DNA of 64,000 bases from Oscillospiraceae bacterium. Lineage in GTDB: Bacteria > Bacillota > Clostridia > Saccharofermentanales > Saccharofermentanaceae. Every line of letters begins with the position of its first letter. Positions within the stretch are counted from its first letter, which is position 1. The translations under genes were made by a program, and so were the position numbers. The stretch covers positions 186,001 to 250,000 of the forward strand of contig FWXP01000002.1 in the NCBI GenBank assembly GCA_900176545.1, in the 5' to 3' direction. A model generated the notes under the pieces. That model was not told the origin of the DNA. It did not search any database and saw nothing but the letters and a program-made list of their open reading frames with translations. Positions 32,434 through 41,408 of this stretch are shown here, in pieces.

Positions 32434-33201
32434 ATGAATAAGCTTTCGATCGTTATCCCTACATTTAACGAGAAAGATAATATCAGGTCTCTTGTAAAGA
32501 GGATCGACGATGCACTTGAGTCGGTCAATCACGAGATCTTATTCGTAGACGACTCCAGGGATGAGACTCCGCAGGTGCTGGAAGCGGTATCCAAGGAGAA
32601 TTCCCGCGTTAAGTATATACACAGAGAAAATGAGAAGGGACTGGCAACAGCAGTCCTTATGGGTTTCAGGGCCGCAGACGGTGATTACCTGGCCTGCATG
32701 GATGCGGATCTTCAGCATCCGCCGGAGATATTGCTCCCCATGTATGTGGCACTTACCAAGGGTGCTGATATGTGTATCCCTTCAAGACTTATCCCGGGCG
32801 GAAGCGACGGAGGACTCAACTGGTACAGGAAGCTCATCTCCGGCAGTGCAAGAAATATCGGTAAGGCGATGCTTCCCTGCTTAAGGCCGATCTCCGATCC
32901 CACCAGCGGTCTTTTCATGTTCAGGAAGGAGATAATCGACGGAGCCGATATGAGGCCCGTAGGCTGGAAGATCATGATCGAAGTCCTTGCGACATCGCAC
33001 TTCTCTTCCGTGACAGAGATCCCGTATACATTCTGCGAGAGGCAGAGCGGTGAATCCAAGATAGATAAGGATGCGACCGTTCAATATCTTCAGCAGTGCA
33101 TGGACCTTCGCAAGAGGTATGTAAGGAACAAAATATCCGTTACCAAGTGGACGAGTGAACAGACAGATACCTATGTGAAGGAATTTACTTCCGGAAATTA
33201 A
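32434..33201 (+). CDS. Family 2 glycosyltransferase, DPM1-like
   Basis: The 255-residue GT-A fold enzyme resembles polyprenyl-phosphate mannosyl/glucosyl transferases. It has LSIVIPTFNEKDNIRSLVKR, EILFVDDSRDETPQVLE, the nucleotide-sugar motif CMDADLQHPPE (D-x-D type) and DPTSGLFMFRK. It would load a sugar onto a lipid carrier. Unlike ArnC/GtrB-type enzymes it lacks the two C-terminal membrane helices, as in soluble DPM1. GGAGGG before ATG 32,434 fixes the start; the in-frame ATG at 32,404 lies just after a TATCAT box. The terminator at 33,217 follows. Confidence 0.88.
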   Translation: MNKLSIVIPTFNEKDNIRSLVKRIDDALESVNHEILFVDDSRDETPQVLEAVSKENSRVKYIHRENEKGLATAVLMGFRAADGDYLACMDADLQHPPEILLPMYVALTKGADMCIPSRLIPGGSDGGLNWYRKLISGSARNIGKAMLPCLRPISDPTSGLFMFRKEIIDGADMRPVGWKIMIEVLATSHFSSVTEIPYTFCERQSGESKIDKDATVQYLQQCMDLRKRYVRNKISVTKWTSEQTDTYVKEFTSGN

Positions 33202-33216
33202 AAACCAAAAGATAAC

Positions 33217-33258
33217 GATCCCCGCCGCATTACAGCGACGGGGATCTTCTTTGTCTTT
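33217..33258 (+). terminator. Intrinsic terminator
   Basis: GATCCCCGCCGC at 33,217-33,228 pairs with GCGACGGGGATC (one mismatch) ending at 33,246, followed by TTCTTTGTCTTT. It separates the glycosyltransferase gene from the convergent protease gene. Confidence 0.8.
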
Positions 33259-33275
33259 AGATATCTTATCTGTTA

Positions 33276-34226
33276 TCAGGCGGTTGCCGTCTTATCCTTG
33301 GAGATCTTCGGGAAGAAGACAGTGATAAGAGTGCCGATCAGAAGTACGATAGTTACGGCAAGGCCGCCCTCGAGGCCGAAGCCGCCGCCGTTTATTATCT
33401 CCTTGGAAGGTTCGAATACCGTATCAAGGAGCCTGGGGCCCGTGAAGCCGCCGCTTACAAGGATGCCGTAGATGTTGCCCTGAGCGAAGTTCCAGATGCT
33501 GTGGATGGCGCTCACGAGCCAGATGTTTCCTGTCCTTAAGAATACTGCACCTGCGAAGATGCCGAAGAGTGTCAGGTTGATGAATGCGAGTACCGTCAGT
33601 CCGTTATTGCCCAGATGGATGCAGGCAAATGCAAGGGAGCTTAAGAGTACTGCCACGGGAACGGGAAGTTTTCTTGTCATGGATACGAGAAGGTATCCTC
33701 TGCACATGATCTCTTCCGACATGCCCTGGAAGAACCAGCCGACTATAAATGCCAGGTATAAAGGAACGTTGATCCCGTCATGGTTGACGCTTACGGAAGC
33801 AGCTCCCGTTACTACAGCGATACCTACACCTGCGGAGAATATGACAAGACCTGCGACAAGACCCATCAGGTACTGGGAGAAGATACCTTTCTTCGTGTAT
33901 CCCAACGTGACCATCTTGCGCTTCTGGTATACGATGCAAAAGAGTGTTATCAGTATGGTGTGCAGTACCCTGGCGCTTAAGTCGATGGGAATGAACCATT
34001 CCTGTGATGAGATCTCCAAAAGCGTAAGGGAAGATCCCGTAAAGCCCTGGTAGAGTCCCGCGAGCAGGCCCAATACCATGCCAAGGGCGATGAGACACCC
34101 ATAATATATTGGTATGAACAGCAGACACTCGAAGAGTGCCACCAGTATCTTGTTGTCTGTCTTGATAAGGTGAAAAGTTCCCTTAGCCTTGAGTACGGCT
34201 TCGGGCGTTCTGATATTGTTTGTCAT
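33276..34226 (-). CDS. CPBP-family intramembrane metalloprotease
   Basis: A 316-residue protein with about eight membrane helices. The three family motifs are visible: EEIMCRGYLL (E-E-x-x-x-R), FACIHLGN (F-x-x-x-H) and HSIWNFAQ (H-x-x-x-N). CPBP/Abi proteins cleave within the membrane and are linked to bacteriocin immunity or prenyl-protein-like processing. The natural substrate is unknown. GGAGGGG lies before the ATG. No bacteriocin gene is visible nearby. Confidence 0.9.
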   Translation of the reverse strand: MTNNIRTPEAVLKAKGTFHLIKTDNKILVALFECLLFIPIYYGCLIALGMVLGLLAGLYQGFTGSSLTLLEISSQEWFIPIDLSARVLHTILITLFCIVYQKRKMVTLGYTKKGIFSQYLMGLVAGLVIFSAGVGIAVVTGAASVSVNHDGINVPLYLAFIVGWFFQGMSEEIMCRGYLLVSMTRKLPVPVAVLLSSLAFACIHLGNNGLTVLAFINLTLFGIFAGAVFLRTGNIWLVSAIHSIWNFAQGNIYGILVSGGFTGPRLLDTVFEPSKEIINGGGFGLEGGLAVTIVLLIGTLITVFFPKISKDKTATA

Positions 34227-34397
34227 AAGTTATCCCCTCCGGAAATGTTTTGTTCCTACGCAGACATAGTAGCTTTCAAAGGTTAATCAATAATGCGGAT
34301 TTTGTTAAAGAAAAGGTTAATTATGAGGATTTTTGGTTATTTTTATTAATGATTCTTAATTTAATGTTGAGAGCATTTCTGATATCATCTACACGTG

Positions 34398-34413
34398 TTT
34401 TTGTGCACAAAAA
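34398..34413. promoter_or_regulatory. Perfect 16-bp palindrome TTTTTGTGCACAAAAA
   Basis: The palindrome at 34,398-34,413 lies 28 bases before ATG 34,441, in an AT-rich 200-base intergenic stretch. Its core TTGTGCACAA is identical to the core of the operator at 3266-3279. It is probably a binding site of the same or a related regulator. Confidence 0.6.
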
Positions 34414-34440
34414 TCTAAGATATAAAGAGTGAGAGAACAA

Positions 34441-36966
34441 ATGAAGACCAGCTTTTCTACATTGGCATGCCCCGACTTCTCGTGGCAGGACATCTATTCG
34501 ATGGCTAAGGATTTCGGCTTTGACGGTATCGAGATCAGAGGCCTCGGCGAAGACATCTTCTCTGTAAAGGCTCCTCCTTTCAGAGATGAGAATATCGACG
34601 GAACAGTTGCTAAGCTAAGAAAGCTCGGACTTGAGATCTCATGCCTATCCTCCGGCGAGCCCGTATACGATCCCGCGACGACAGATAAGGCCATCGAGGA
34701 GATAACGGCTTATGCAAAGCTCGCCAATAAGGTTGGTGCGAGCTTCATCCGTGTACTCGGCGACCGCGATCCCGCGCCTTCACGCGAGATCGACGATAAT
34801 GTCGTTATCGAGACAATGAAGAAGCTCGTTCCCGTTGCAGAGGAATATAACGTAACGCTCCTTCTCGAGACAAACGGTGTTTATTGCGATACCTTGAGAC
34901 TCAAGAAGGTAATAGACTCCATCGGAAGCCGTAAGGTAGCTGCCCTCTGGGATATGCACCATCCTTACCGCTTTATGAACGAGGCGCCTGAGGTCACTGT
35001 CAAGAACTTAGGCGAGCTTATCAAGTATACCCACGTCAAGGATTCCGTCATGGAAGGCGACAAGGTTGCTTATAAGCTCATGGGTACAGGTGACCTTCCC
35101 ATCAAGGCCATGTTCGAGGCTCTGGATTCCATCAATTACCAGGGTTACATCACACTTGAGTGGGTATACAGATGGTCCAAGGATCTCTTCGATGCAGGTA
35201 TCGTAGTACCTCATTTCGCAGGATTCATGGAGCAGTATAAGCCCCATAAGAAGAATGAGCTTCAGGTAGACAAGAGAGGTACGGGTTACTATCCCTGGCC
35301 TAAGGAGACACTGGTGGACTACACATTCCCCGATGTTCTCGACAAGATCTGCGAGCTCTTCCCCAATCAGTATGCTTTCCGTTATACGGAGCTCGACTAT
35401 ACAAGAACATATCCTGAGTTCAGGGACGATGTTGATAACCTTGCAAGGGCATTCCTTGCCATGGGTTGTAAGAAGGGCGATCACATCGCTATCTGGGCAA
35501 CAAACGTACCTCAGTGGTACCTTACTTTCTGGGCTGCGACCAAGATCGGCTGCGTACTCGTAACAGTCAATACTGCTTACAAGATCCACGAGATCGAGTA
35601 TCTCCTTCGCCAGTCCGACACGAATACTCTCGTTATGATCGATAAGTTCAAGGATTCCGACTATATCCAGATCATGAACGAGATCTGCCCCGAGCTCAAG
35701 GATTCTAAGCCCGGCGAACTTCAGTCCGCAAGGCTTCCTTACCTGAAGAACATAATCACATGTGAGTCCAGAGTAGACGGCTGCTTCCACTGGGATGACC
35801 TTCCCGCTATCGCAGAGACCGTTCCTTACTCCGAGGTAGAGAAGATCCGCCGTACTGTAGATAAGCACGATGTCTGCAACATGCAGTACACATCCGGTAC
35901 GACGGGATTCCCCAAGGGCGTTATGCTCACACACTACAATGTAGTCAATAACGGTAAGGCCATCGGTGACTGCATGGATCTTTCCACCAACGACAGGATG
36001 ATGATCCAGGTTCCCATGTTCCACTGCTTCGGTATGGTACTTGCGATGACAGCTTCCGTTACTCACGGTGTTACGATGTCCCCCATCACGGCATTCTCAC
36101 CCCGTAAGGGACTTCACTGCATCAACCAGGAGAAGATCACGTGCTTCCACGGTGTTCCTACCATGTTCATCGCTATGCTCGGACATGAGAACTTCCCCAA
36201 GACAGACTTCTCTCACATGAGAACAGGTATCATGGCAGGATCACCCTGTCCCATCAAGACCATGGAAGAGGTCATCGAGAAGATGCATATGCCCGAGATC
36301 GTTATCACATACGGTCAGACTGAGGCATCTCCCGCTACTACCATGAGCAAGACGACGGATACTATAGAGCAGAGAGTAAATACTGTCGGACCTTCCCTCT
36401 TCGGTGTCGAGACCAAGATCGTAGACCCCGAGACGGGTGAGGAACTTCCCGACGGTGTCGCAGGTGAGTTCTGTGCCCGCGGATATAACATCATGAAGGG
36501 TTACTACAAGATGCCCGAGGCTACGGCAGCCGCTATCGACGAGGACGGCTGGCTCCATTCAGGAGACCTTGCGATGAGACGTCCTGAGGACGGTTACTAC
36601 AAGATCACGGGACGTATCAAGGACATGATCATCAGAGGCGGTGAGAATATCTATCCCAAGGAGATCGAGGACTTCCTCTATACTCACCCCAAGATCAAGG
36701 ATGTTCAGGTAATAGGTGTTCCTGATGCCGACTATGGTGAGGAGATCCTTGCCGCAGTAGTCCTCAAGGAAGGCGAGGAATCTTCCGAAGAGGAGATCAA
36801 GGAGTATGTAAGGACTCATATGGCTAAGCATAAGATCCCCAGGTACGTAGACTTCGTTGACGGCTTCCCCATGAACGCCGCAGGTAAGATCTTAAAGTAC
36901 AAGATGCGTCAGGAAGCTACTGACCGTCACAACTTAGGCGATGCCAGCAAGATCGTAACAGCCTGA
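34441..36966 (+). CDS. Fusion: xylose-isomerase-like TIM barrel + AMP-forming acyl-CoA synthetase
   Basis: The 841-residue protein has two enzyme domains. Residues 1-270 are a sugar-phosphate isomerase/epimerase TIM barrel with the usual metal ligands: Glu143 (LLLETNG), Asp171 and His173 (LWDMHHP), His198 (YTHVKDS) and Glu240 (ITLEW). Residues about 285-840 form an acyl-CoA ligase: YTSGTTGFPKG at 483-493, YGQTE, the YYKITGRIKDMIIRGGENIY hinge and the catalytic Lys in AAGKILKYKMR. Each half is full-length, so both may work. The substrate could be a sugar acid or a fermentation acid. ATG 34,441 is chosen over GTG 34,429. The terminator at 36,989 follows. Confidence 0.88.
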   Translation: MKTSFSTLACPDFSWQDIYSMAKDFGFDGIEIRGLGEDIFSVKAPPFRDENIDGTVAKLRKLGLEISCLSSGEPVYDPATTDKAIEEITAYAKLANKVGASFIRVLGDRDPAPSREIDDNVVIETMKKLVPVAEEYNVTLLLETNGVYCDTLRLKKVIDSIGSRKVAALWDMHHPYRFMNEAPEVTVKNLGELIKYTHVKDSVMEGDKVAYKLMGTGDLPIKAMFEALDSINYQGYITLEWVYRWSKDLFDAGIVVPHFAGFMEQYKPHKKNELQVDKRGTGYYPWPKETLVDYTFPDVLDKICELFPNQYAFRYTELDYTRTYPEFRDDVDNLARAFLAMGCKKGDHIAIWATNVPQWYLTFWAATKIGCVLVTVNTAYKIHEIEYLLRQSDTNTLVMIDKFKDSDYIQIMNEICPELKDSKPGELQSARLPYLKNIITCESRVDGCFHWDDLPAIAETVPYSEVEKIRRTVDKHDVCNMQYTSGTTGFPKGVMLTHYNVVNNGKAIGDCMDLSTNDRMMIQVPMFHCFGMVLAMTASVTHGVTMSPITAFSPRKGLHCINQEKITCFHGVPTMFIAMLGHENFPKTDFSHMRTGIMAGSPCPIKTMEEVIEKMHMPEIVITYGQTEASPATTMSKTTDTIEQRVNTVGPSLFGVETKIVDPETGEELPDGVAGEFCARGYNIMKGYYKMPEATAAAIDEDGWLHSGDLAMRRPEDGYYKITGRIKDMIIRGGENIYPKEIEDFLYTHPKIKDVQVIGVPDADYGEEILAAVVLKEGEESSEEEIKEYVRTHMAKHKIPRYVDFVDGFPMNAAGKILKYKMRQEATDRHNLGDASKIVTA

Positions 36967-36988
36967 CACAGCGACAGAAAGAACAAAG

Positions 36989-37022
36989 AATATGCCATTC
37001 GGAATCCGAATGGCATATTTTG
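36989..37022 (+). terminator. Intrinsic terminator of the fusion gene
   Basis: ATATGCCATTCGGA at 36,990-37,003 pairs with TCCGAATGGCATAT at 37,005-37,018, followed by TTTTGTT. A TATAAT for the next gene follows directly at 37,024-37,029. Confidence 0.85.
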
Positions 37023-37050
37023 TTATAATAGACCATGAAGAGGGTATCTT

Positions 37051-38025
37051 ATGGAACACGATTTTCTATCTAAGGAACAGACTGCAAGGCTGAAGGCTAT
37101 CCTTTGCATCCTCGTGGTCTTTGCTCACAGTAACAGCAATGTTATGCGTGAATATGGGCGCGTGTGCGTATGCGTGTTCTTTTTCCTGAGCGGTTTTTCC
37201 ATGGCTTTTACGACATGGGGCAAAAAGATAAGTGCAAGCTACGTGATAAAGAAGTTTGCCAACATTCTTATTCCGTACTTCATGGTAGAGATCCTCTATA
37301 GGATATTATTCCATTTCTACAACGTAGAAGGTGAGCCAAATACCTTAAAGGGCACGATAAACGGTCTTCTGCATTTCTCTCCCGTCGTATTTGCAGGATG
37401 GTATATAGAAGTTCTGATCCTTCTTTTCATTATCTATTTTATAGCCTATAAGATAGCGGCAGGGGATAAGACGCGGTTCACGGTATCTTATCTTGTCATC
37501 TATGTCGCCGCGCTGATATACGATATCGTCTACGCCCGTTCGCTCCCTATGGGTGCTACCGCGCACTTCTTCCTGCTGGGAGTTCTTATGCATTTTTACA
37601 GGGACAGGATACGTTCCTTCTACAAGAAGAATTACTGGCTCAACTATCTGATGCTGCTTCTTCCTTTATTGTCATTCGTATTTATGTATCTGATATACGA
37701 GGAGGAATCACTCCTTAAGAATGCGGCTGTCGTATTGTTTGTCAATTTCGGTGCATTGATCTTCTTCTGGATCGGTCTTCGCGTGAAGTTCAAGTCGAAA
37801 GCGCTCGATATCATCTCCAAGTACAGTCTCTTTATCTATATGACACATGTCGGTATCCAGTATATCCTCATCACTGTCCTTCCTTTATGGGGTTTCAAGG
37901 TGCGCTGGATAGTCTTTACTGCTTTCCTGGCATCTTTTGCCATAGCATTTATCGTTTCTGTTCCGCTTCATCATCTCTGCAATCTGATAAAGAAGCCTAT
38001 ATTCAAGCTGATCGACAGACGATAA
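37051..38025 (+). CDS. Acyltransferase 3 family membrane protein
   Basis: A 324-residue protein with about ten membrane helices. The N-terminal RLKAILCILVVFAHSNSN carries the helix-1 His, and VCVCVFFFLSGFSMAFT is the second family block. Such proteins acylate surface polysaccharides or other exported molecules. It is a single gene with its own TATAAT box and GAAGAGGG ribosome site, unrelated in layout to its neighbours. It resembles the second acyltransferase in the window (7443) in fold only. Confidence 0.85.
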   Translation: MEHDFLSKEQTARLKAILCILVVFAHSNSNVMREYGRVCVCVFFFLSGFSMAFTTWGKKISASYVIKKFANILIPYFMVEILYRILFHFYNVEGEPNTLKGTINGLLHFSPVVFAGWYIEVLILLFIIYFIAYKIAAGDKTRFTVSYLVIYVAALIYDIVYARSLPMGATAHFFLLGVLMHFYRDRIRSFYKKNYWLNYLMLLLPLLSFVFMYLIYEEESLLKNAAVVLFVNFGALIFFWIGLRVKFKSKALDIISKYSLFIYMTHVGIQYILITVLPLWGFKVRWIVFTAFLASFAIAFIVSVPLHHLCNLIKKPIFKLIDRR

Positions 38026-38038
38026 TGACAAATGTCAT
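38025..38038. promoter_or_regulatory. Inverted repeat ATGACA-AA-TGTCAT upstream of the exporter operon
   Basis: ATGACA and TGTCAT flank two A residues at 38,025-38,038. A CATAAT box at 38,085-38,090 without a good -35 lies downstream, so the repeat centre would be about 65 bases before the transcription start. This suits an activator such as the NarL-type regulator encoded at the end of the operon. The assignment is tentative. Confidence 0.4.
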
Positions 38039-38121
38039 CTGACCAAAGTGATTGACCTCACTAAAATCCTAAACGGTGTTGAAGCATAATAGCACCATAA
38101 GGAAAAAGGAGGACATGAAAC

Positions 38122-39063
38122 ATGTCAGAGATCTTAAGAGTAGACGGACTCGTAAAGAGATATAAGGAATTGATCGCTCTTGATAACGTTAGCCTCAAGG
38201 TGAAGGAAGGAGAGATCTTCGGACTTTTGGGACCCAACGGATCCGGTAAGTCCACGACCATCAACTGCATCCTCTCACTTCTGGACTTCGATAAGGGCAA
38301 GATAACGGTATTCGGCAAGGAGATGACGCCTAAGTCTTATGACCTCAAGAAGGATATCGGCGTAGTCCCTCAGGAAGTTGCAGTATACGATACGCTCACC
38401 GTTTATGAGAACATCGATTTCTTCTGCGGTCTCTATATCAAGGATAAGGCTAAGAGAAAGCAGTATGTACAGGAAGCTATCGACTTCGTAGCACTTAATG
38501 ATTTTACTAAGTTCCGCCCCAAGAAGCTCTCCGGAGGATTAAAGAGAAGACTTAACATCGCCTGCGGCATAGCTCATAAGCCTAAGCTCATATTCTTCGA
38601 CGAGCCTACGGTAGCAGTAGATCCCCAGAGCCGTAACAAGATCCTCGAAGGTATCGAGCAGCTTAGAAAGAACGGTGCGACCATCGTCTATACATCCCAC
38701 TACATGGAAGAAGTAGAGCAGCTCTGCGACAGGTTATCGATCATAGACAAGGGTCACGTTATCGCGGAAGGTACCATCGATGAGCTCAAGGGCATGATCA
38801 AGAAGAGCGAGATCATCACCATCGAGACTGCGGGTCTTGAGGATAAGATCCTCGATAAGATAGGAGAGCTCCCTCATGTATTTAACGCCGAATATAAGGA
38901 TAATGTACTTAAGGTGGAAGCCGGATCCGGAAAGCACAATGTAATAGATATAGTGAATATCCTTCAGGACAACGGTTATTCCATGAAGAAGATATTCTCC
39001 GAGCAGCCTACGCTCAATGATGTATTCCTTGAGCTCACGGGCAAGGAACTTCGCGACGAGTAA
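38122..39063 (+). CDS. ABC transporter ATP-binding protein
   Basis: The 313-residue ATPase has Walker A GLLGPNGSGKSTT, signature LSGGLKRRLNIA, Walker B LIFFDEPTVAVDP and the switch His in YTSHYMEE. It is of the drug/daunorubicin-type exporter subfamily (CcmA-like). The C-terminal about 80 residues form the usual small regulatory domain. AAAAAGGAGG precedes the ATG. It is the first gene of a five-gene operon with two permeases and a NarL-type two-component pair. Confidence 0.94.
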   Translation: MSEILRVDGLVKRYKELIALDNVSLKVKEGEIFGLLGPNGSGKSTTINCILSLLDFDKGKITVFGKEMTPKSYDLKKDIGVVPQEVAVYDTLTVYENIDFFCGLYIKDKAKRKQYVQEAIDFVALNDFTKFRPKKLSGGLKRRLNIACGIAHKPKLIFFDEPTVAVDPQSRNKILEGIEQLRKNGATIVYTSHYMEEVEQLCDRLSIIDKGHVIAEGTIDELKGMIKKSEIITIETAGLEDKILDKIGELPHVFNAEYKDNVLKVEAGSGKHNVIDIVNILQDNGYSMKKIFSEQPTLNDVFLELTGKELRDE

Positions 39064-39076
39064 AGGGGATAGGAAG

Positions 39077-40225
39077 ATGTTCAAGTATTATCTTTTAAAG
39101 AATCTGAGGAACGTTATGTTCCTGTTCTGGAGCCTGGTCTTCCCGTTAGCGCTCATGACAGCAATGTATGTCACTTTCGGAAGCGTCTATGACATGATCA
39201 ACAGCATCGATCCCCATAAGACGGTGATCATAGCCGAGGACGACAGCGAGTTCACGGCAGGGTTTGAAGAAGTCATCAGGAGCATGGCTGACGAGTCGAG
39301 TGAAGAGCATTACTTTGACCTTCAGGAAGGCCTTACAAGAGAAGAAGCCGAAGAGAAGATCAAGGCAAATGATATAGAGACTATGTTCGTCGTAAGTGAC
39401 GACAGTATTGAGGTCTTCCTGAGCAATGACCATTCGGCTACGGCAGCTGTCGTTGCCCAGTCGGTAGCAAATACCTACAGGAATAAGTTTGAAGTCATTA
39501 TGGATGCTATGGAGAAGGATCCTCAGGCAGCCATGAGGATCCTGGAAGACTCCGGCGAGATGAAGGAATATACGAAGTCCAGGGAAGATGCCTTCTCGGG
39601 TGATCCTAATGTATACAGCTGGTATTTCTACAGCTCGTTTGTTATGGGTATCTTCTTCAATGCCACGGGTGGAGCGGCTATAGTAAGCGACCTTAAGGCG
39701 GATGTATCCTGCGAGGCCATGAGGTTCTCTGCTTCTCCCGAGAAGAAGAGCAAGATGCTGGTATGTTCATTCCTTGCAAGGCTTATCCCGGCGCTTGTTA
39801 TCTGCGGTATACACTTAGCTGTAATGAGTACCGTATTCAATGTTGATCTGGGATCCGATCCTCTTAAGCTCATCTTATTCACCGTAGCTGCCAATATCTT
39901 CTCGATAAGCTTCGGCATCATCTGCGGACTTATCTTCAAGGGTACTCTCGAGAACAGGGCTAATAAGACTACGGCAGTACTGATGCTCTCGGTATTTCTT
40001 AGCGGTGAGATGATCAATACTCTTCCCGGCACCATCGAGAAGGTATGCCCCATCATCAACGACATCAATCCTGCGACCGTCATGAACCTGGCATTCTACA
40101 GGATGGCGCTCTTCGATCAGCCGCTTGATTTTTATACCAACATGGCTAAGATCGTCGGTGCTTCGATCGTATTCATCATCATCGGCACCATCATCTTAAG
40201 GAGGGAAAAGTATGCATCTTTATAA
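39077..40225 (+). CDS. ABC transporter permease (ABC-2 type)
   Basis: The 382-residue permease has one N-terminal helix, a large extracytoplasmic domain (residues about 40-180), and five more helices in the C-terminal half, the ABC-2/YhgE-like layout. The block GGAAIVSDLKADVSCEAMRF, followed by SASPEKKSKML, is typical before the helix bundle. AGGGGATAGGAAG precedes ATG 39,077; an in-frame ATG at 39,017 lies within the ATPase gene. It overlaps the next permease by 14 bases. Confidence 0.87.
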   Translation: MFKYYLLKNLRNVMFLFWSLVFPLALMTAMYVTFGSVYDMINSIDPHKTVIIAEDDSEFTAGFEEVIRSMADESSEEHYFDLQEGLTREEAEEKIKANDIETMFVVSDDSIEVFLSNDHSATAAVVAQSVANTYRNKFEVIMDAMEKDPQAAMRILEDSGEMKEYTKSREDAFSGDPNVYSWYFYSSFVMGIFFNATGGAAIVSDLKADVSCEAMRFSASPEKKSKMLVCSFLARLIPALVICGIHLAVMSTVFNVDLGSDPLKLILFTVAANIFSISFGIICGLIFKGTLENRANKTTAVLMLSVFLSGEMINTLPGTIEKVCPIINDINPATVMNLAFYRMALFDQPLDFYTNMAKIVGASIVFIIIGTIILRREKYASL

Positions 40226-41393
40226 GAATTTCTTTCGCCTTTTGAAGAGCAACTGCATAGGCGTTGTCATATACCTGGTGATATTCCTTGCCATGATCTT
40301 CGGACTTGTAGCGTCAGCATCCTCCATGGGTTCTTCCGACTACGAGTTCAAGAGGAGCTACAAGATCAGCTATACGGATAACGACGGTTCTGAGCTCAGC
40401 CGCGGCCTCATCGATTATCTCTCACAGGAGAACGAGGTCGAGGATTATGCCGGCAAGGAAGAGAGCAGGGTACTGGATCTTGTCTTCTTCCAGGTGACCG
40501 AATACCACATGGATATAGAGGAAGGCTTCGAGGAGTCCGTGGAGAACGACGGCGGAGTGAAGCTCACATACACGACGAGCTCTGAGTCAGGAGGACTCAC
40601 ATATGCAGTCAACAAGATGGTAAACGACTATATCGATGCATATCGCGATTACCGTGAGATGGGATATTCCGAAGCTGAAGCTGTAGGCAAGGCTAAGGAT
40701 CTTCTCTCGGAGCAGACACATGCATATGTCCTTACTTCCGAGGATGAGAACATTGTAGGAGGAATGGATAACGTAGTATTCTACCTTCACCAGTTCTTCG
40801 GATATCTGATCATCGGATGCCTGTCCCTCGGCATCGGTCACGTCATCATCGTAAGTGATACCAAGGTCATCAGGGACCGCGTATCTACATCCCCCGTTAA
40901 GAAAAAGAACATAAGCCTTACGAATACGATGGGCCTTATGACCTCCGGTGTAGTCATCTGGGTGATCTTCTCCGTGGTAGCATGGGCGGTCGGACACGAT
41001 ACCTCTGTCTATAAGGACTACTGGTGGCTCTATCTTGCAAACAGCTTTATCGCCATGCTGGTAGGATGCTCTATTACATCCCTTATCACATCCTTCAACA
41101 TCCAGCAGAATACGCTTACCATGGTCACGAATATCCTGTCTCTTGCAATGAGCTTTATATGCGGCGTCTTCGTTCCCATGAGCGTATTAAGCCCGGCACT
41201 TCTCAACGTAGCGAAGTTCATGCCCCTTTATTGGATGTCTTATGCGGACAATATGACCATCTCGGGAACAGGTATCTCCTACGATGCGGATAAGCTCATC
41301 CTGTGCCTCGGCATTGAACTTCTCTTCGCTATTGCGATGTCGGTTCTTGCCATGATGATCAAGTCTTCAAGGCTCAGCAGAGTCGGTTCTTAA
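40212..41393 (+). CDS. ABC transporter permease (ABC-2 type)
   Basis: The 393-residue partner permease has the same layout: a helix near 18-36, an outside domain to about residue 195, then five helices. RDRVSTSPVKKKNISLTNTM is the cytoplasmic loop before the helix bundle. It overlaps the previous gene, so the two are probably made in equal amounts. The exporter substrate is unknown; LiaRS/LanFEG-like and drug exporters share this form. Confidence 0.87.
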   Translation: MHLYKNFFRLLKSNCIGVVIYLVIFLAMIFGLVASASSMGSSDYEFKRSYKISYTDNDGSELSRGLIDYLSQENEVEDYAGKEESRVLDLVFFQVTEYHMDIEEGFEESVENDGGVKLTYTTSSESGGLTYAVNKMVNDYIDAYRDYREMGYSEAEAVGKAKDLLSEQTHAYVLTSEDENIVGGMDNVVFYLHQFFGYLIIGCLSLGIGHVIIVSDTKVIRDRVSTSPVKKKNISLTNTMGLMTSGVVIWVIFSVVAWAVGHDTSVYKDYWWLYLANSFIAMLVGCSITSLITSFNIQQNTLTMVTNILSLAMSFICGVFVPMSVLSPALLNVAKFMPLYWMSYADNMTISGTGISYDADKLILCLGIELLFAIAMSVLAMMIKSSRLSRVGS

Positions 41394-41396
41394 TGC

Positions 41397-41402
41397 TATA
41401 AT
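41397..41402 (+). promoter_or_regulatory. TATAAT six bases before the kinase ATG (possible internal leaderless promoter)
   Basis: A perfect TATAAT follows the permease stop and precedes ATG 41,409 by six bases. The -35 (TCAGCA) is poor. No Shine-Dalgarno sequence is present before this start. Confidence 0.4.
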
Positions 41403-41408
41403 GTGTCC

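Noticed and set aside
35008-36066. Long antisense frame (352 residues) opposite the fusion gene
   Set aside because: It has no ribosome site or recognisable domain; it mirrors the codon pattern of the highly biased plus-strand gene.
37020-37090. ATG right after TATAAT at 37,024 as another leaderless start
   Set aside because: That ATG is out of frame and ends soon; the real gene starts at 37,051 after a GAAGAGGG site.
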